DNA of 11,629 nucleotides from Bacteroidetes bacterium ADurb.Bin302 (GCA_002069025.1 MWBK01000084.1:1-11629), one strand, 5' to 3'; positions 1 through 8,869 are shown, counted from the stretch's first letter. The notes: generated from the letters alone by a model not told the origin. Translations and numbers: made by a program.

Positions 1-384
1 ATTCCATACTCCTTGCGCCGTATAAATACTGTCAGATTAATTACGGCAGACGATATCGAATATGATTATAAATACACAGATCGCGCACGTCTAAACGAAC
101 TTTTGGATCAATCAGGCTGTGACGATATAATCATCGTCAAAAATGGCTTAGTGACCGATGCTTTTGCCGCTAACTTAATTTTTGAATCGTCTGACGGTTT
201 GTTTACGCCGGATGCTTACTTATTACCTGGCACAAAACGCCAATATTTGCTTGATATGGGAATAATCAGGCAAAAACGTATTACAGTTGCAGATATAAAA
301 TTCTATGATCGTATCAGATTCATTAGCGCTATGATCGATTTGGAAGATAACATTTGTATTAATTCCTTTCAGGTAAGGATATAA
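1..384 (+). CDS. Class IV aminotransferase family protein (PabC-like), 3' portion
   Basis: The frame is open from base 1, so the 5' end lies outside the window; 127 codons and the TAA stop are visible. It reads as the C-terminal half of a fold-type IV PLP enzyme (4-amino-4-deoxychorismate lyase / branched-chain aminotransferase group). The Lys encoded at 70-72, in the context YKYTDR, matches the PLP-binding Lys of E. coli PabC (KHLNR). Downstream, a VTDAFAANLIF segment matches the cofactor-phosphate and substrate loop, followed by LLPGTKRQ. The TTG at 13 is an internal codon and not a start, because homology to the family continues upstream of it. In Bacteroidota such genes often follow pabB and make p-aminobenzoate for folate, but the upstream gene is not visible, so this role is inferred. 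The family call is firm; the substrate is not. Confidence 0.82.
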   Translation: MPYSLRRINTVRLITADDIEYDYKYTDRARLNELLDQSGCDDIIIVKNGLVTDAFAANLIFESSDGLFTPDAYLLPGTKRQYLLDMGIIRQKRITVADIKFYDRIRFISAMIDLEDNICINSFQVRI

Positions 385-478
385 AAAACACCCCGTATTG
401 GCAAATAGGCTGTATGGATTAGTTTTATAATGCTATCTGCAATTAATTCTATTTTGTAATATAACTTTTTTATAAATA

Positions 479-510
479 GTTGATTATCCCAATTTTTATT
501 TCTACCTTTG
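479..510 (+). promoter_or_regulatory. Predicted Bacteroidota-type promoter of rpsA
   Basis: A perfect -7 element TACCTTTG (consensus TAnnTTTG) lies at 503-510. A GTTG at 479-482 sits 20 nt upstream and matches three of four bases of the -33 TTTG box. This spacing is normal for the Bacteroidota primary sigma factor. Transcription would start near 514-518, giving a leader of about 55 nt before the rpsA ATG. The remainder of the 385-571 gap is A/T-rich and shows no hairpin or small ORF that I can support. Confidence 0.72.
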
Positions 511-571
511 CCGCTCGTTTTGAGAATTTTATACATAAAGTCAAACAACTAATTATTTTTTTAACAAACAA

Positions 572-2410
572 ATGGCAAAAGAACTAAAACAAAACGCACA
601 AGGAGTTACAGACTTCGATTGGAATGCGTATGAAAATGGTGCAGTTAACACTGCAATGAGCAAAGAAGATTTGCAAAAAGCTTACGACAAAACCTTAAAC
701 CAAATCAACACAAACGATGTTGTTATGGGTACAGTTATTTCAATGAACAAACGTGAGGTTGTCGTAAATATAGGTTACAAATCTGACGGTATCGTTTCTA
801 TGAACGAATTCCGTTACAATCCTGAATTAAAAATAGGCGATAAAGTTGAAGTATACATCGAATCGCAAGAAGATAAAAAAGGACAATTAATCCTTTCTCA
901 CAAAAAAGCACGTTCAACACGTTCATGGGACCGTGTTAACGAAGCTCTTGAAAAAGACGAAATAATAAAAGGTTATGTAAAATGTCGTACAAAGGGTGGT
1001 ATGATTGTTGATGTATTTGGAATCGAAGCATTCTTGCCGGGTTCTCAAATCGACGTTAAACCTATCCGCGACTACGATATCTTTGTTAACAAAACAATGG
1101 AATTCAAAGTTGTTAAAATCAACCACGAATTTAAAAATGTTGTTGTATCTCACAAGGCTCTTATCGAAGCTAAATTGGAACAACAGAAAAAAGACATCAT
1201 CTCTAAACTTGAAAAAGGACAAATCCTTGAAGGTACAGTTAAAAACATCACATCTTACGGTGTATTTATTGACTTGGGTGGCGTAGATGGTTTGATACAT
1301 ATTACAGACCTATCATGGGGACGTATCTCACATCCTGAAGAAATACTTCAATTAGATCAAAAACTAAATGTTGTTATTCTTGATTTTGATGATGAGAAAA
1401 AACGTATCGCACTTGGTCTTAAACAGTTAACTCCTCATCCATGGGAAGCACTTAACACAAACTTAAAGATTGGTGACAAAGTACAAGGAAAAGTTGTTGT
1501 TGTTGCTGATTATGGTGCATTTGTTGAAATAGCTCCCGGTGTTGAAGGTTTAATCCACGTTTCAGAAATGAGTTGGTCACAACACTTACGTTCTGCACAA
1601 GATTTCGTAAAGGTTGGAGATACAGTAGAAGCTGTTATATTAACTCTTGACCGCGACGAACGCAAAATGTCTTTGGGTATCAAACAAATGAAAGAAGACC
1701 CATGGTTAAATATCGAAGCTAAATATACTATCGGTAGCAAACATACAGCAAAAGTTCGTAACTTTACAAACTTTGGTGTATTCGTTGAATTGGAAGAAGG
1801 CGTAGATGGCTTAATTCATATATCTGACTTATCTTGGACAAAGAAAATTAAACATCCATCAGAATTCACAACACTTGGTGCTGAAATTGAAATCGTTGTA
1901 TTGGAAATCGACAAAGAAAATCGTCGTTTAAGCCTTGGACACAAACAATTAGAAGAAAATCCATGGGATACATACGAAACAATCTTTACAGTTGATTCTA
2001 TACACGAAGGTACAATTATTGAAATGATGGATAAAGGTGCTGTTGTTTCATTAGAATACGGTATCGAAGGCTTTGCAACTCCTAAACATCTTGTAAAAGA
2101 AGATAATTCACAGGCAAAATTGGATGATAAATTACAATTCAAAGTAATTGAATTTAACAAAGAAGCAAAACGCATTATCTTATCACACAGCCGTATATTT
2201 GAGGATGCTCAAAAATCAGCTGCCAATGAACAAGCACCGGAGAAAAAAGCTAAAAAGTCTACAAAGAAAGAAGAAATGCCGGCAATGGAAAAAACCACAT
2301 TAGGTGACATCGAAGGCTTAGCTGCTTTGAAAGATGAATTAACAAAAAGTGAAGCTAAAACTGCAGAGAAAAAAGCTTCAAAAAAAGCAAAATCAGAAAG
2401 TGCTGAATAA
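572..2410 (+). CDS. rpsA: 30S ribosomal protein S1
   Basis: S1 binds mRNA on the small ribosomal subunit and helps load it for initiation. The 612-residue product holds six S1 (OB-fold) repeats at about residues 48-115, 130-196, 214-286, 300-373, 387-460 and 474-544. Repeats 3-5 are the most canonical, with the pattern YGVFIDL...VDGLIHITDLSW. Repeats 3, 4 and 5 are each followed by a Pro-Trp linker (residues 290-291, 377-378, 464-465). The end, from about residue 546, is a Lys/Ala/Glu-rich, probably disordered tail. The length suits a Bacteroidota S1. The ATG is preceded by TAACAAACAA with no Shine-Dalgarno sequence, as is usual in this phylum. It has its own promoter and a strong terminator, so it is probably a single-gene transcript. 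Identification is secure. Confidence 0.97.
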   Translation: MAKELKQNAQGVTDFDWNAYENGAVNTAMSKEDLQKAYDKTLNQINTNDVVMGTVISMNKREVVVNIGYKSDGIVSMNEFRYNPELKIGDKVEVYIESQEDKKGQLILSHKKARSTRSWDRVNEALEKDEIIKGYVKCRTKGGMIVDVFGIEAFLPGSQIDVKPIRDYDIFVNKTMEFKVVKINHEFKNVVVSHKALIEAKLEQQKKDIISKLEKGQILEGTVKNITSYGVFIDLGGVDGLIHITDLSWGRISHPEEILQLDQKLNVVILDFDDEKKRIALGLKQLTPHPWEALNTNLKIGDKVQGKVVVVADYGAFVEIAPGVEGLIHVSEMSWSQHLRSAQDFVKVGDTVEAVILTLDRDERKMSLGIKQMKEDPWLNIEAKYTIGSKHTAKVRNFTNFGVFVELEEGVDGLIHISDLSWTKKIKHPSEFTTLGAEIEIVVLEIDKENRRLSLGHKQLEENPWDTYETIFTVDSIHEGTIIEMMDKGAVVSLEYGIEGFATPKHLVKEDNSQAKLDDKLQFKVIEFNKEAKRIILSHSRIFEDAQKSAANEQAPEKKAKKSTKKEEMPAMEKTTLGDIEGLAALKDELTKSEAKTAEKKASKKAKSESAE

Positions 2411-2425
2411 GACTAACTGACATAC

Positions 2426-2466
2426 AAAAAAAATAGGATGCTAATAATTAGCATCCTATTTTTTTT
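2426..2466. terminator. Bidirectional intrinsic terminator between rpsA and uvrA
   Basis: This is a perfect inverted repeat centred on 2446. The core stem TAGGATGCTA/TAGCATCCTA (2434-2443 with 2449-2458) has a five-base loop. It is flanked by eight A on the left (2426-2433) and eight T on the right (2459-2466). On either strand the RNA ends in a stem followed by a U run, so it can terminate rpsA from the left and the convergent uvrA operon from the right. The uvrA stop lies 13 nt away. Confidence 0.9.
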
Positions 2467-2478
2467 GTTTTAGCTTTC

Positions 2479-5214
2479 TTATAAATACTTTCCTGTTATA
2501 GACCGACTACATTTTTTTATTTCTTCCGGTGTCCCTTCAAAAATAACTTCTCCACCATTTTCACCTCCTTCTGGTCCCAAGTCAATTATGTGATCTGCCT
2601 GTTTTATTACATCCAAATTATGTTCAATAATAATTACAGTATGACCTTTCTCTATTAAACTATCAAAAGCCTTTATAAGAGTCTTAATATCAAAAAAATG
2701 CAAACCGGTAGTTGGCTCATCAAAAACAAAAATTCTTTTTTCTCCGTTATTTGAAGATAAAAATGCTGCCAATTTAACTCTTTGGCTTTCACCACCGGAC
2801 AAAGTACTAGAAGACTGCCCAAGTTTAATGTAACCTAGGCCAACCTCTTGCAGTGGTAACAAACGGCTAACAATTTTTCGAGCACTCGCAGCTTTATCTT
2901 CACCAAAAAAATCTATAGCCTGATTAACTGTCATTGAAAGAACTTGATATATATCAGTTCCCCTATATTTTACATCTAAAATTTCTTGCTTAAATCTTTT
3001 ACCATGGCAAGCTTCACACTCAATTTTTACGTCAGCCATAAACTGCATTGGTATGGTTATTGTACCCTCACCTTGACATTCTTCACATCTGCCGCCCTGA
3101 GAATTAAATGAAAAATATGCAGCGGAAAATCCCATTTGCTTTGCCAAGGCCTGTTCCGCATACAATTTTCTTATTTCGTCAAATGCCTTAATATAAGTAC
3201 ATGGATTAGATCTTGAACTTTTGCCTATAGGATTCTGATCTACAAATTCAACATCATTAATCAAAGACAAACTACCTTTTAAAGAGGCAAAACTACCTAC
3301 TTTTTCAACAGCCCCACCATAATAACGTTTCAGACCTGAATAAAATAAATCACGCACTAAGGTAGATTTTCCGGAACCGCTCACGCCGGTAACAACAGTC
3401 ATAACGTTCAACGGAAAACAAACTGTCAAGTTTTTTAAATTATTTTGAGTAGCCCCTTCTATCGATATATAGTTTGACCATTTACGTCTTTGTAATGGCA
3501 CTTTCATCGTATCCTCTCCTGCTAAATATCGCAAAGTATGCGATGTCGATCCTTTTTTATATTTAGATAGTAAATCACTTGGATTACCTGCTACAACAAG
3601 TTCTCCGCCCAATCTCCCTGCACCCGGACCTATATCAATAATCCAATCTGCAGCCCTCATTATTGTTTCATCGTGTTCAACAACAACAACAGTATTTCCA
3701 AGATCCTTTAATTGACGCAGAACCTTTATAAGTAATTCGGTATTATGCGCGTGTAAACCTATACTTGGCTCATCTAGTATATACAAAGAACCAACAAGGC
3801 TACTACCTAAGGAAGTTGCCAAATTAATACGTTGACTCTCGCCACCCGATAAAGAATTCGATAAACGATTCAGGGTTAGGTATTCCAGACCAACATCAAT
3901 CAAATACTGTAAACGATTATTAATTTCAATAAGTAAGCGTTTTGCTATTTGTTTTTCTTGTTCAGAAAATTCCGCGTTTTTAAAAAAATCCAATAAAGCA
4001 TAAATAGGCATCTCAACAAGTTCACTGATTGACTTGCCACACACCTTTATATACAAGGCTTCCTTCTTTAATTTAGTTCCATTACAGGTCGGACAAATTG
4101 TTTTACCTCTATATCTGCTAAGTATTACCCTAAATTGAATCTTATACTGATAAGACTCAAGATACTTAAAAAATTTATTTAAACCTTTGAAATACTCATT
4201 CCCGGTCCATATCAATTGTTTTTGCTTATCTGTTAACTCATAATATGGTTTGTGCACAGGAAAATCAAATTTTTCTGCATTATGAATCAAATCCCACTTA
4301 TCATCCCCCATCTTTTCCCCTCTCCAACAAGCAATTGCATCCTCGTAAATTGACAAAGATTTATCAGGAACCACCAAATCTTCATCTATACCTATTATTT
4401 TCCCAAATCCCTGACAACTAGGACATGCTCCTATCGGACTATTAAAACTAAATAATTGCTCTGTAGGCTCTTCAAAACTTATCCCATCCGCTTCGAAATT
4501 ACGAGAAAACTCGGTATCTCCTACATAACATATTCCATGACCTTCGTAAAAAGCAGTTTCAACAGAATCAGCCATTCTATTTATAAAAGACTGATCTTTT
4601 TGTACGGAAAAACGCTCAACAACTAAAAATAAACGTTCGTATGATTTATCGTAAGTAGAAAATTCGTCAATTCTAATAAATTCATTATTCACATAAAGAC
4701 GACTAAAACCCTGCATCTTCCAAATAGGTATCTGATTAACATCCAAAACAGGAGCTGTTAAAACAGTATTTTCGCCTTCAGGCAGCGATACAATATAATC
4801 CAATACATCTTTTACTTGATGCTTTTTAACCTCCACACCGGATATAGGCGATATAGTCTTACCAATTCGCGCATATAACATACGCAAATAATCATATATC
4901 TCTGTTGATGTGCCAACCGTTGAGCGAGAATTCCGAGTTTTAACCTTTTGTTCAACAGCTATTGCAGGAGGTAAACCTTGAATAAAGTCGACTTCAGGTT
5001 TACTTAGCCTACCTAAAAATTGACGTGAATATGATGATAAACTTTCGACAAAACGCCTCTGACCCTCAGCATACAAAGTATCAAAAGCAAGAGATGATTT
5101 ACCTGAGCCTGATAATCCTGTAATGACGACCAATTTTCCACGTGGTATTTCAACATCTATATTTTTTAGATTGTTGACACGTGCCCCTTTAATATAAATA
5201 GAATTAGTTTTTAT
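2479..5214 (-). CDS. uvrA: UvrABC excision repair system ATPase subunit UvrA; non-canonical start
   Basis: UvrA is the damage-sensing dimeric ABC ATPase that loads UvrB in nucleotide excision repair. Counting from the ATA at 5214 the product has 911 residues. NBD1 has Walker [10 protein letters not shown] (about 33-41), signature LSGGESQR (455-462) and Walker B ILDEPS (about 480). NBD2 has GVSGSGKST (about 609), LSGGESQR (about 804) and FDEPTTGL (about 828). The C-terminal zinc finger CEEC-x19-CEAC is at about 709-735. In the first zinc-finger region only the CPSC pair (about 263) is present; a CPTC lies near 373. The first strand [19 protein letters not shown] is encoded upstream of any ATG, GTG or TTG, so I place the start at ATA 5214, overlapping the pfkA stop by 4 nt (ATAA). 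ATT at 5199 is an alternative. A start at TTG 5133 gives 884 residues but removes this strand. It is last in its operon. The family call is secure; the start is not. Confidence 0.95.
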   Translation of the reverse strand: MKTNSIYIKGARVNNLKNIDVEIPRGKLVVITGLSGSGKSSLAFDTLYAEGQRRFVESLSSYSRQFLGRLSKPEVDFIQGLPPAIAVEQKVKTRNSRSTVGTSTEIYDYLRMLYARIGKTISPISGVEVKKHQVKDVLDYIVSLPEGENTVLTAPVLDVNQIPIWKMQGFSRLYVNNEFIRIDEFSTYDKSYERLFLVVERFSVQKDQSFINRMADSVETAFYEGHGICYVGDTEFSRNFEADGISFEEPTEQLFSFNSPIGACPSCQGFGKIIGIDEDLVVPDKSLSIYEDAIACWRGEKMGDDKWDLIHNAEKFDFPVHKPYYELTDKQKQLIWTGNEYFKGLNKFFKYLESYQYKIQFRVILSRYRGKTICPTCNGTKLKKEALYIKVCGKSISELVEMPIYALLDFFKNAEFSEQEKQIAKRLLIEINNRLQYLIDVGLEYLTLNRLSNSLSGGESQRINLATSLGSSLVGSLYILDEPSIGLHAHNTELLIKVLRQLKDLGNTVVVVEHDETIMRAADWIIDIGPGAGRLGGELVVAGNPSDLLSKYKKGSTSHTLRYLAGEDTMKVPLQRRKWSNYISIEGATQNNLKNLTVCFPLNVMTVVTGVSGSGKSTLVRDLFYSGLKRYYGGAVEKVGSFASLKGSLSLINDVEFVDQNPIGKSSRSNPCTYIKAFDEIRKLYAEQALAKQMGFSAAYFSFNSQGGRCEECQGEGTITIPMQFMADVKIECEACHGKRFKQEILDVKYRGTDIYQVLSMTVNQAIDFFGEDKAASARKIVSRLLPLQEVGLGYIKLGQSSSTLSGGESQRVKLAAFLSSNNGEKRIFVFDEPTTGLHFFDIKTLIKAFDSLIEKGHTVIIIEHNLDVIKQADHIIDLGPEGGENGGEVIFEGTPEEIKKCSRSITGKYL

Positions 5215-6191
5215 ATCGACAAAGACCTAAGAACCTGCAATAATTTTAAATCAATAGGCTTATCATCCTTTATAGCTTTTGTAAACGGCACATAAACAAT
5301 TGCATCATTAACTATACCTATCATTAAGTTGCGTTGTTCTTCAATTAAAGCATCCACAGCGGCAGCACCCATTCGGCTAGCCAATATACGATCTGATGCA
5401 GACGGCGAACCACCACGTTGTATGTGTCCTAAAATTACAACTCTTACATCATATTGCGGATATTCACGTTTTACACGCTCTGCAACACCATTTGCACCTC
5501 CGGTAATTTCACTTTCAGCAACGAGTACAATACTACTATTCTTGGTTTTTCTAAAACCATTTTGAATAACCTCACCGAGCAAATCATCTTTAATTGCTAT
5601 TTCAGGTATAACAGCAGCCTCAGCACCTGATGCAATTGCAGCATTTAAAGCTAAGAAACCTGCATCACGACCCATCACTTCGACAAAGAATAAACGATCG
5701 TGAGACGATGCCGTATCACGAATCTTATCAACAGCTTCAATAACTGTGTTAAGTGCTGTGTCATAACCTATTGTAAAGTCAGTTCCATATAAATCATTAT
5801 CGATAGTACATGGTACGCCTATTATTGGGAAGTTATACTCTTGAGCAAACACTTTTGCACCGGTAAAAGTACCGTCACCACCTAATACAACTAAAGCATC
5901 TATATTGTGCAATTTTAAAGTGTCGTATGCTAATTTTCTACCTTCCGGAGTTTGAAATTCTTGACATCTTGCAGTTTTAATTATAGTTCCTCCATGTTGT
6001 ATAATATTACTAACATTTTGAGTTTTAAAATCAATTATTTCATTGTTAATAAGACCTCTGTAACCTCTGCATATTGCTTTTACAGATATCCCGTTAAAAA
6101 TTGCCGCACGAGTCACCGCACGTAATGCAGCATTCATACCTGGTGCATCACCACCTGAAGTAAGTACACCTATTGTTTTTAATTGATACAT
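5211..6191 (-). CDS. pfkA: 6-phosphofructokinase, ATP-dependent type
   Basis: PfkA phosphorylates fructose 6-phosphate to fructose 1,6-bisphosphate, the committed step of glycolysis, in the cytoplasm. The 326-residue length is typical of bacterial PfkA. Visible motifs are [11 protein letters not shown] (10-20), GGDGT (104-108), TIDND with catalytic Asp131 (129-133), SSHDR (163-167), MGRDAG (174-179) and [13 protein letters not shown] near the end. Gly107 corresponds to E. coli Gly104 and points to ATP rather than pyrophosphate as donor. Cys128 stands where E. coli has Gly124 and PPi enzymes usually have Lys, which is unusual. The ATG follows the ispH stop by 2 nt, and the stop overlaps the probable uvrA start, so both junctions suggest translational coupling. 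Confidence 0.95.
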   Translation of the reverse strand: MYQLKTIGVLTSGGDAPGMNAALRAVTRAAIFNGISVKAICRGYRGLINNEIIDFKTQNVSNIIQHGGTIIKTARCQEFQTPEGRKLAYDTLKLHNIDALVVLGGDGTFTGAKVFAQEYNFPIIGVPCTIDNDLYGTDFTIGYDTALNTVIEAVDKIRDTASSHDRLFFVEVMGRDAGFLALNAAIASGAEAAVIPEIAIKDDLLGEVIQNGFRKTKNSSIVLVAESEITGGANGVAERVKREYPQYDVRVVILGHIQRGGSPSASDRILASRMGAAAVDALIEEQRNLMIGIVNDAIVYVPFTKAIKDDKPIDLKLLQVLRSLSI

Positions 6192-6193
6192 GA

Positions 6194-7063
6194 TTATATT
6201 ATAGTTAAAAGTTTACGTTTAATTTCTTCCATTTGCCAATTAGGAGTTGAGGTTGCACCACAGATTCCTATAGTTTCCACACTATCTATTAACCACTCTT
6301 TTTGTACATCATTTGACGACGAAACAAAAAAGCTGTTGTCATTTTCTTGTTTGCATACTTTGAATAATACCTTGGCGTTAGAACTCTTTTCCCCTCCTAC
6401 AAACAAAACTAAATCGTGAGATTTAGCAAATTGTCTTATTTTCTCCATTCTATTAGACACCTGCCTACAAATTGTATCATATGCCGTAAATTCTATTTCC
6501 TTTGATTTACGCTTTTTAATTTCTTCTATTAAAGCAGCATATCCGTCTATTGATTTAGTAGTTTGGGAAAATAACAATATATCCTTGCTAAAATCAATCA
6601 AATCAATATCAGATAAAGACTCTACAACTTTTGCAATTCCTTTAGTTTGACCTACAAGTCCATTAACCTCTGCATGACCTGATTTACCATATATAACAAT
6701 TTCACTATCAGGATGCTCCTCGTAAGCCTTACGAATTTTCTGTTGCAAACGCAAAACCACAGGACATGTAGCATCCACAACTGTAATTCCATTATCCGAT
6801 GCTGTCTTATAGGTTGATGGTGGTTCTCCATGTGCCCTAAGTAAAACTTTTGCATTTTTAAGATGCGATAAATCGGAATGGTCAATTACCTGCAAACCCA
6901 TTTTAGCCAAACGATTTATCTCTTCTCCATTATGAACTATATCGCCTAAACAATACAATTCATTTCCATCCTTCAATTCAGATTCGGCCTTACCAATAGC
7001 TGTTACTACTCCAAAGCAAAAACCGGAATCTTTATCTATTTCAATTTTTACATTTTTCTGCAT
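6194..7063 (-). CDS. ispH: 4-hydroxy-3-methylbut-2-enyl diphosphate reductase
   Basis: IspH (LytB) is the iron-sulfur enzyme that makes IPP and DMAPP in the last step of the MEP isoprenoid pathway. The 289-residue product carries the three cluster cysteines: Cys16 (GFCFGV), Cys100 (DATCP) and Cys199 (TICRQ). It also has the substrate-site residues His44, His78 (AHGEP), His130 and Glu132 (GHAEVNG), Thr169 (SQTTKS) and the SSN at 227-229. Near the C-terminus, [11 protein letters not shown] matches the conserved Ser loop. The length is slightly shorter than the E. coli enzyme but all functional positions are present. Its first 23 nt overlap the end of cmk, and pfkA begins 2 nt after its stop. 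It shows that this organism uses the MEP route for isoprenoids. Confidence 0.96.
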   Translation of the reverse strand: MQKNVKIEIDKDSGFCFGVVTAIGKAESELKDGNELYCLGDIVHNGEEINRLAKMGLQVIDHSDLSHLKNAKVLLRAHGEPPSTYKTASDNGITVVDATCPVVLRLQQKIRKAYEEHPDSEIVIYGKSGHAEVNGLVGQTKGIAKVVESLSDIDLIDFSKDILLFSQTTKSIDGYAALIEEIKKRKSKEIEFTAYDTICRQVSNRMEKIRQFAKSHDLVLFVGGEKSSNAKVLFKVCKQENDNSFFVSSSNDVQKEWLIDSVETIGICGATSTPNWQMEEIKRKLLTII

Positions 7064-7715
7064 ATCGAGACATTAACCAGCTATTCTGTTCTTCAATACT
7101 CATATTACTATTATCGAGCACTATCGCATCCTCAGCTTTTCTAAGAGGGCTTTCTTGTCTATGCTCATCCATGTAATCACGTTGCTTAATATTTTCAAGT
7201 ATATCTTCATATGATTCAAGTTGACCATTAGACCTCATTTCGTCGAAACGTCTCTTTGCACGCACACCGGCATCAGCAGTTACAAATATCTTTAACTCGG
7301 CTTTTGGAAATACAACAGTACCTATATCTCTACCATCCATAACCACACCGCCGTTTTTACCCATTTTACGTTGTATTTCAACCATTCTTGAACGAACAAA
7401 TGTCAATGCACTAATATAACTCACACAACGAGAAACCTCTAAACTGCGAATTTCACTAGACACATCTTCACCATTTAACAACACATTTCCTCTTGTATCA
7501 AAACTCAATTCTATTTTAGATATATCTGCACGTAACTGATCCTCATTTACAATAGAGTCGTTAATCAATTTATTTCTTATTGCATACAAAGCAACGGATC
7601 GATACATAGCACCTGTATCAACATATGTATAAGCTAAAGTCTTTGCCATATACTTAGCCATAGTACTCTTTCCACAAGAAGAATATCCATCAACAGCTAT
7701 AGTAATACGCTTCAT
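7041..7715 (-). CDS. cmk: (d)CMP kinase (cytidylate kinase)
   Basis: Cmk transfers phosphate from ATP to CMP and dCMP in pyrimidine nucleotide recycling. The 224-residue product has the P-loop GYSSCGKST (10-18), the nucleotide-binding YVDTGAMYR (31-39), DGRDIGT (127-133), the lid Arg cluster RAKRRFDEMR (152-161) and the CMP-contacting ESPLRKAEDA (188-197). I chose ATG 7715 because MKRITIAVDG is the normal family N-terminus and the codon lies one base after the porQ stop. A start at 7757 would add 14 unrelated residues inside porQ. The 3' end overlaps ispH by 23 nt. The length is normal for the family. Confidence 0.96.
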   Translation of the reverse strand: MKRITIAVDGYSSCGKSTMAKYMAKTLAYTYVDTGAMYRSVALYAIRNKLINDSIVNEDQLRADISKIELSFDTRGNVLLNGEDVSSEIRSLEVSRCVSYISALTFVRSRMVEIQRKMGKNGGVVMDGRDIGTVVFPKAELKIFVTADAGVRAKRRFDEMRSNGQLESYEDILENIKQRDYMDEHRQESPLRKAEDAIVLDNSNMSIEEQNSWLMSRYAEKCKN

Positions 7716-7716
7716 A

Positions 7717-8748
7717 CTATAATTTCTTTTTATTGAATCCATTAATATCCATAGCAACAGAAAAATGCCCTGTTACAGCTGCCGTGTTATAAAATGCAAC
7801 ACCTACACCTATTTGGAACATATATAAGCGTAAACCCGCACCCGCTGATAAACCCGAGAGTGAGAAAACGTAAGGATTTCCCAAACTTAAACCACGATCG
7901 AAATTATAAGAAATGCTTATCCAGAATTTTTCAGAGCGCGGAATAATATCTACACCTACAATAAATTTCTTTCCTATCATCAAACCGGCATTAACCTTAC
8001 CTGCATTCTCTTCATACGAATTTGTAGCATAATCATAATCCCATTTCTGTAAATTTTGCAATGTCAGATGAAGAGCAAAGGGCGCATGCTTAAACCTTTT
8101 AGTAAGACCTAATGTAACATTAATAGGCATCCATTTACTTGTCATTGTAATATCTTCAGAACCCGCTATTTGTCCTCCAAAATTTCGTACTGCCAAACCT
8201 AAAGAAACCATGCTTGCTGTATCTACAAACTGGACTCCTATATCAACTCCTAATGAGAAAAAAGTATATCTTTCGTAAGTATTTAAAATAGGTTTTGCCG
8301 TTACACCAATGGTGAAATACTTATTAAGATACCTTGAGTATGTCGCATTTAAAGCAAAATCATTTGCAGAGAAATTACCTATATAGGTTTCTGTTTCGTC
8401 GTAACCTTCCAACTTTCCATATTGCGCAAATTGGAACCCTACAGAGAAGGCATCTTTATCACTAAATTTCATCGAATAAGCTGCAGAACCATAACCTGTG
8501 CCTACCATATATACGGCATAATTAAGATACAGAAGATTATCAGTATTTACAGATAACAGAGCTGGATTTGATACAGCAAACATTGCATCTTTGCCAATGT
8601 ACGAAACATTATTACCACCTAAAGCAGCAACATGTGCAGATACCGGAAAATCCATAAATGTATTCACCGCAGTTCCCATTTGCTGGGCCGACATCTGTGC
8701 AGCCGAAACAAGAACAGAAATCAATATATATCTAATTCTTTCAATCAT
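7717..8748 (-). CDS. porQ: Type IX secretion system protein PorQ
   Basis: PorQ is an outer-membrane beta-barrel protein needed for the type IX secretion system, which exports and surface-anchors proteins in Bacteroidota. It is linked to the PorU/PorV/PorZ attachment complex. The 343-residue product starts with a signal peptide (MIERIRYILISVLVSAAQMSA, likely cut near residue 21). It continues with the family hallmark: a short Phe/Pro segment, then VAALGGNNVS, then SNPALL. The remainder alternates short amphipathic strands with Gly/Tyr-rich turns, as in a barrel, with no transmembrane helix. I chose ATG 8748 because it gives a clean signal peptide; the longer frame to 8802 runs through the promoter. 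It is the first gene of the porQ-cmk-ispH-pfkA-uvrA operon. T9SS cargo genes are not in the window. Confidence 0.87.
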   Translation of the reverse strand: MIERIRYILISVLVSAAQMSAQQMGTAVNTFMDFPVSAHVAALGGNNVSYIGKDAMFAVSNPALLSVNTDNLLYLNYAVYMVGTGYGSAAYSMKFSDKDAFSVGFQFAQYGKLEGYDETETYIGNFSANDFALNATYSRYLNKYFTIGVTAKPILNTYERYTFFSLGVDIGVQFVDTASMVSLGLAVRNFGGQIAGSEDITMTSKWMPINVTLGLTKRFKHAPFALHLTLQNLQKWDYDYATNSYEENAGKVNAGLMIGKKFIVGVDIIPRSEKFWISISYNFDRGLSLGNPYVFSLSGLSAGAGLRLYMFQIGVGVAFYNTAAVTGHFSVAMDINGFNKKKL

Positions 8749-8759
8749 AAAAAAACGCT

Positions 8760-8791
8760 CAAATATACGTCTTTTTTGGCACAAAACCATA
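8760..8791 (-). promoter_or_regulatory. Predicted promoter of the porQ operon
   Basis: Read on the minus strand, a perfect -7 element TATATTTG occupies 8767-8760. TATG at 8791-8788, a three-of-four match to the -33 TTTG, lies exactly 20 nt upstream. Only 11 bases separate the -7 element from the porQ ATG. The transcript would therefore have a leader of only a few bases, with no room for a ribosome binding site. Confidence 0.62.
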
Positions 8792-8839
8792 ACAAGTAAC
8801 ACAACAAAATATCTGATAAAAAAAATTATGTATAAAGTC

Positions 8840-8869
8840 TATGCATATAAAAAAAAAACACTACATTTG
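8840..8869 (+). promoter_or_regulatory. Predicted promoter of tonB
   Basis: A perfect -7 element TACATTTG lies at 8862-8869. A TATG at 8840-8843, 18 nt upstream, is a possible -33 element with one mismatch and slightly short spacing. Transcription would start near 8873-8877, about 27 nt before the tonB ATG. The leader is A/T-rich and has no Shine-Dalgarno sequence. The promoter faces away from the porQ promoter; the two -33 boxes are 48 nt apart. Confidence 0.58.

Noticed and set aside
385..478. Possible small RNA, terminator or small gene after the aminotransferase
   Set aside because: No stable hairpin with a T run and no credible ORF is visible; the stretch is plain A/T-rich spacer before the rpsA promoter.
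923..2175. Several open frames antisense to or out of frame with rpsA
   Set aside because: They have low-complexity or Phe/Asn/Ser-rich translations with no recognisable domain, and lie wholly inside the strongly conserved S1 coding frame.
5131..5133. TTG at 5133 as the uvrA start (884-residue product)
   Set aside because: It is the Leu of the conserved KLVVITG strand, and 27 further codons upstream match the UvrA N-terminus. Starting here would remove the first beta-strand of NBD1.
5329..6419. Plus-strand open frames opposite pfkA and ispH
   Set aside because: These 78-residue frames show no motif and mirror the codon structure of well-identified genes on the other strand.
7716..7757. Longer cmk frame starting at 7757
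   Set aside because: The extra 14 residues lie within porQ and do not resemble Cmk. ATG 7715, one base after the porQ stop, gives the normal MKRITIAVDG start.
8749..8802. Longer porQ frame starting at 8802
   Set aside because: It runs through the predicted promoter and would put 18 charged or unrelated residues before a clean signal peptide.
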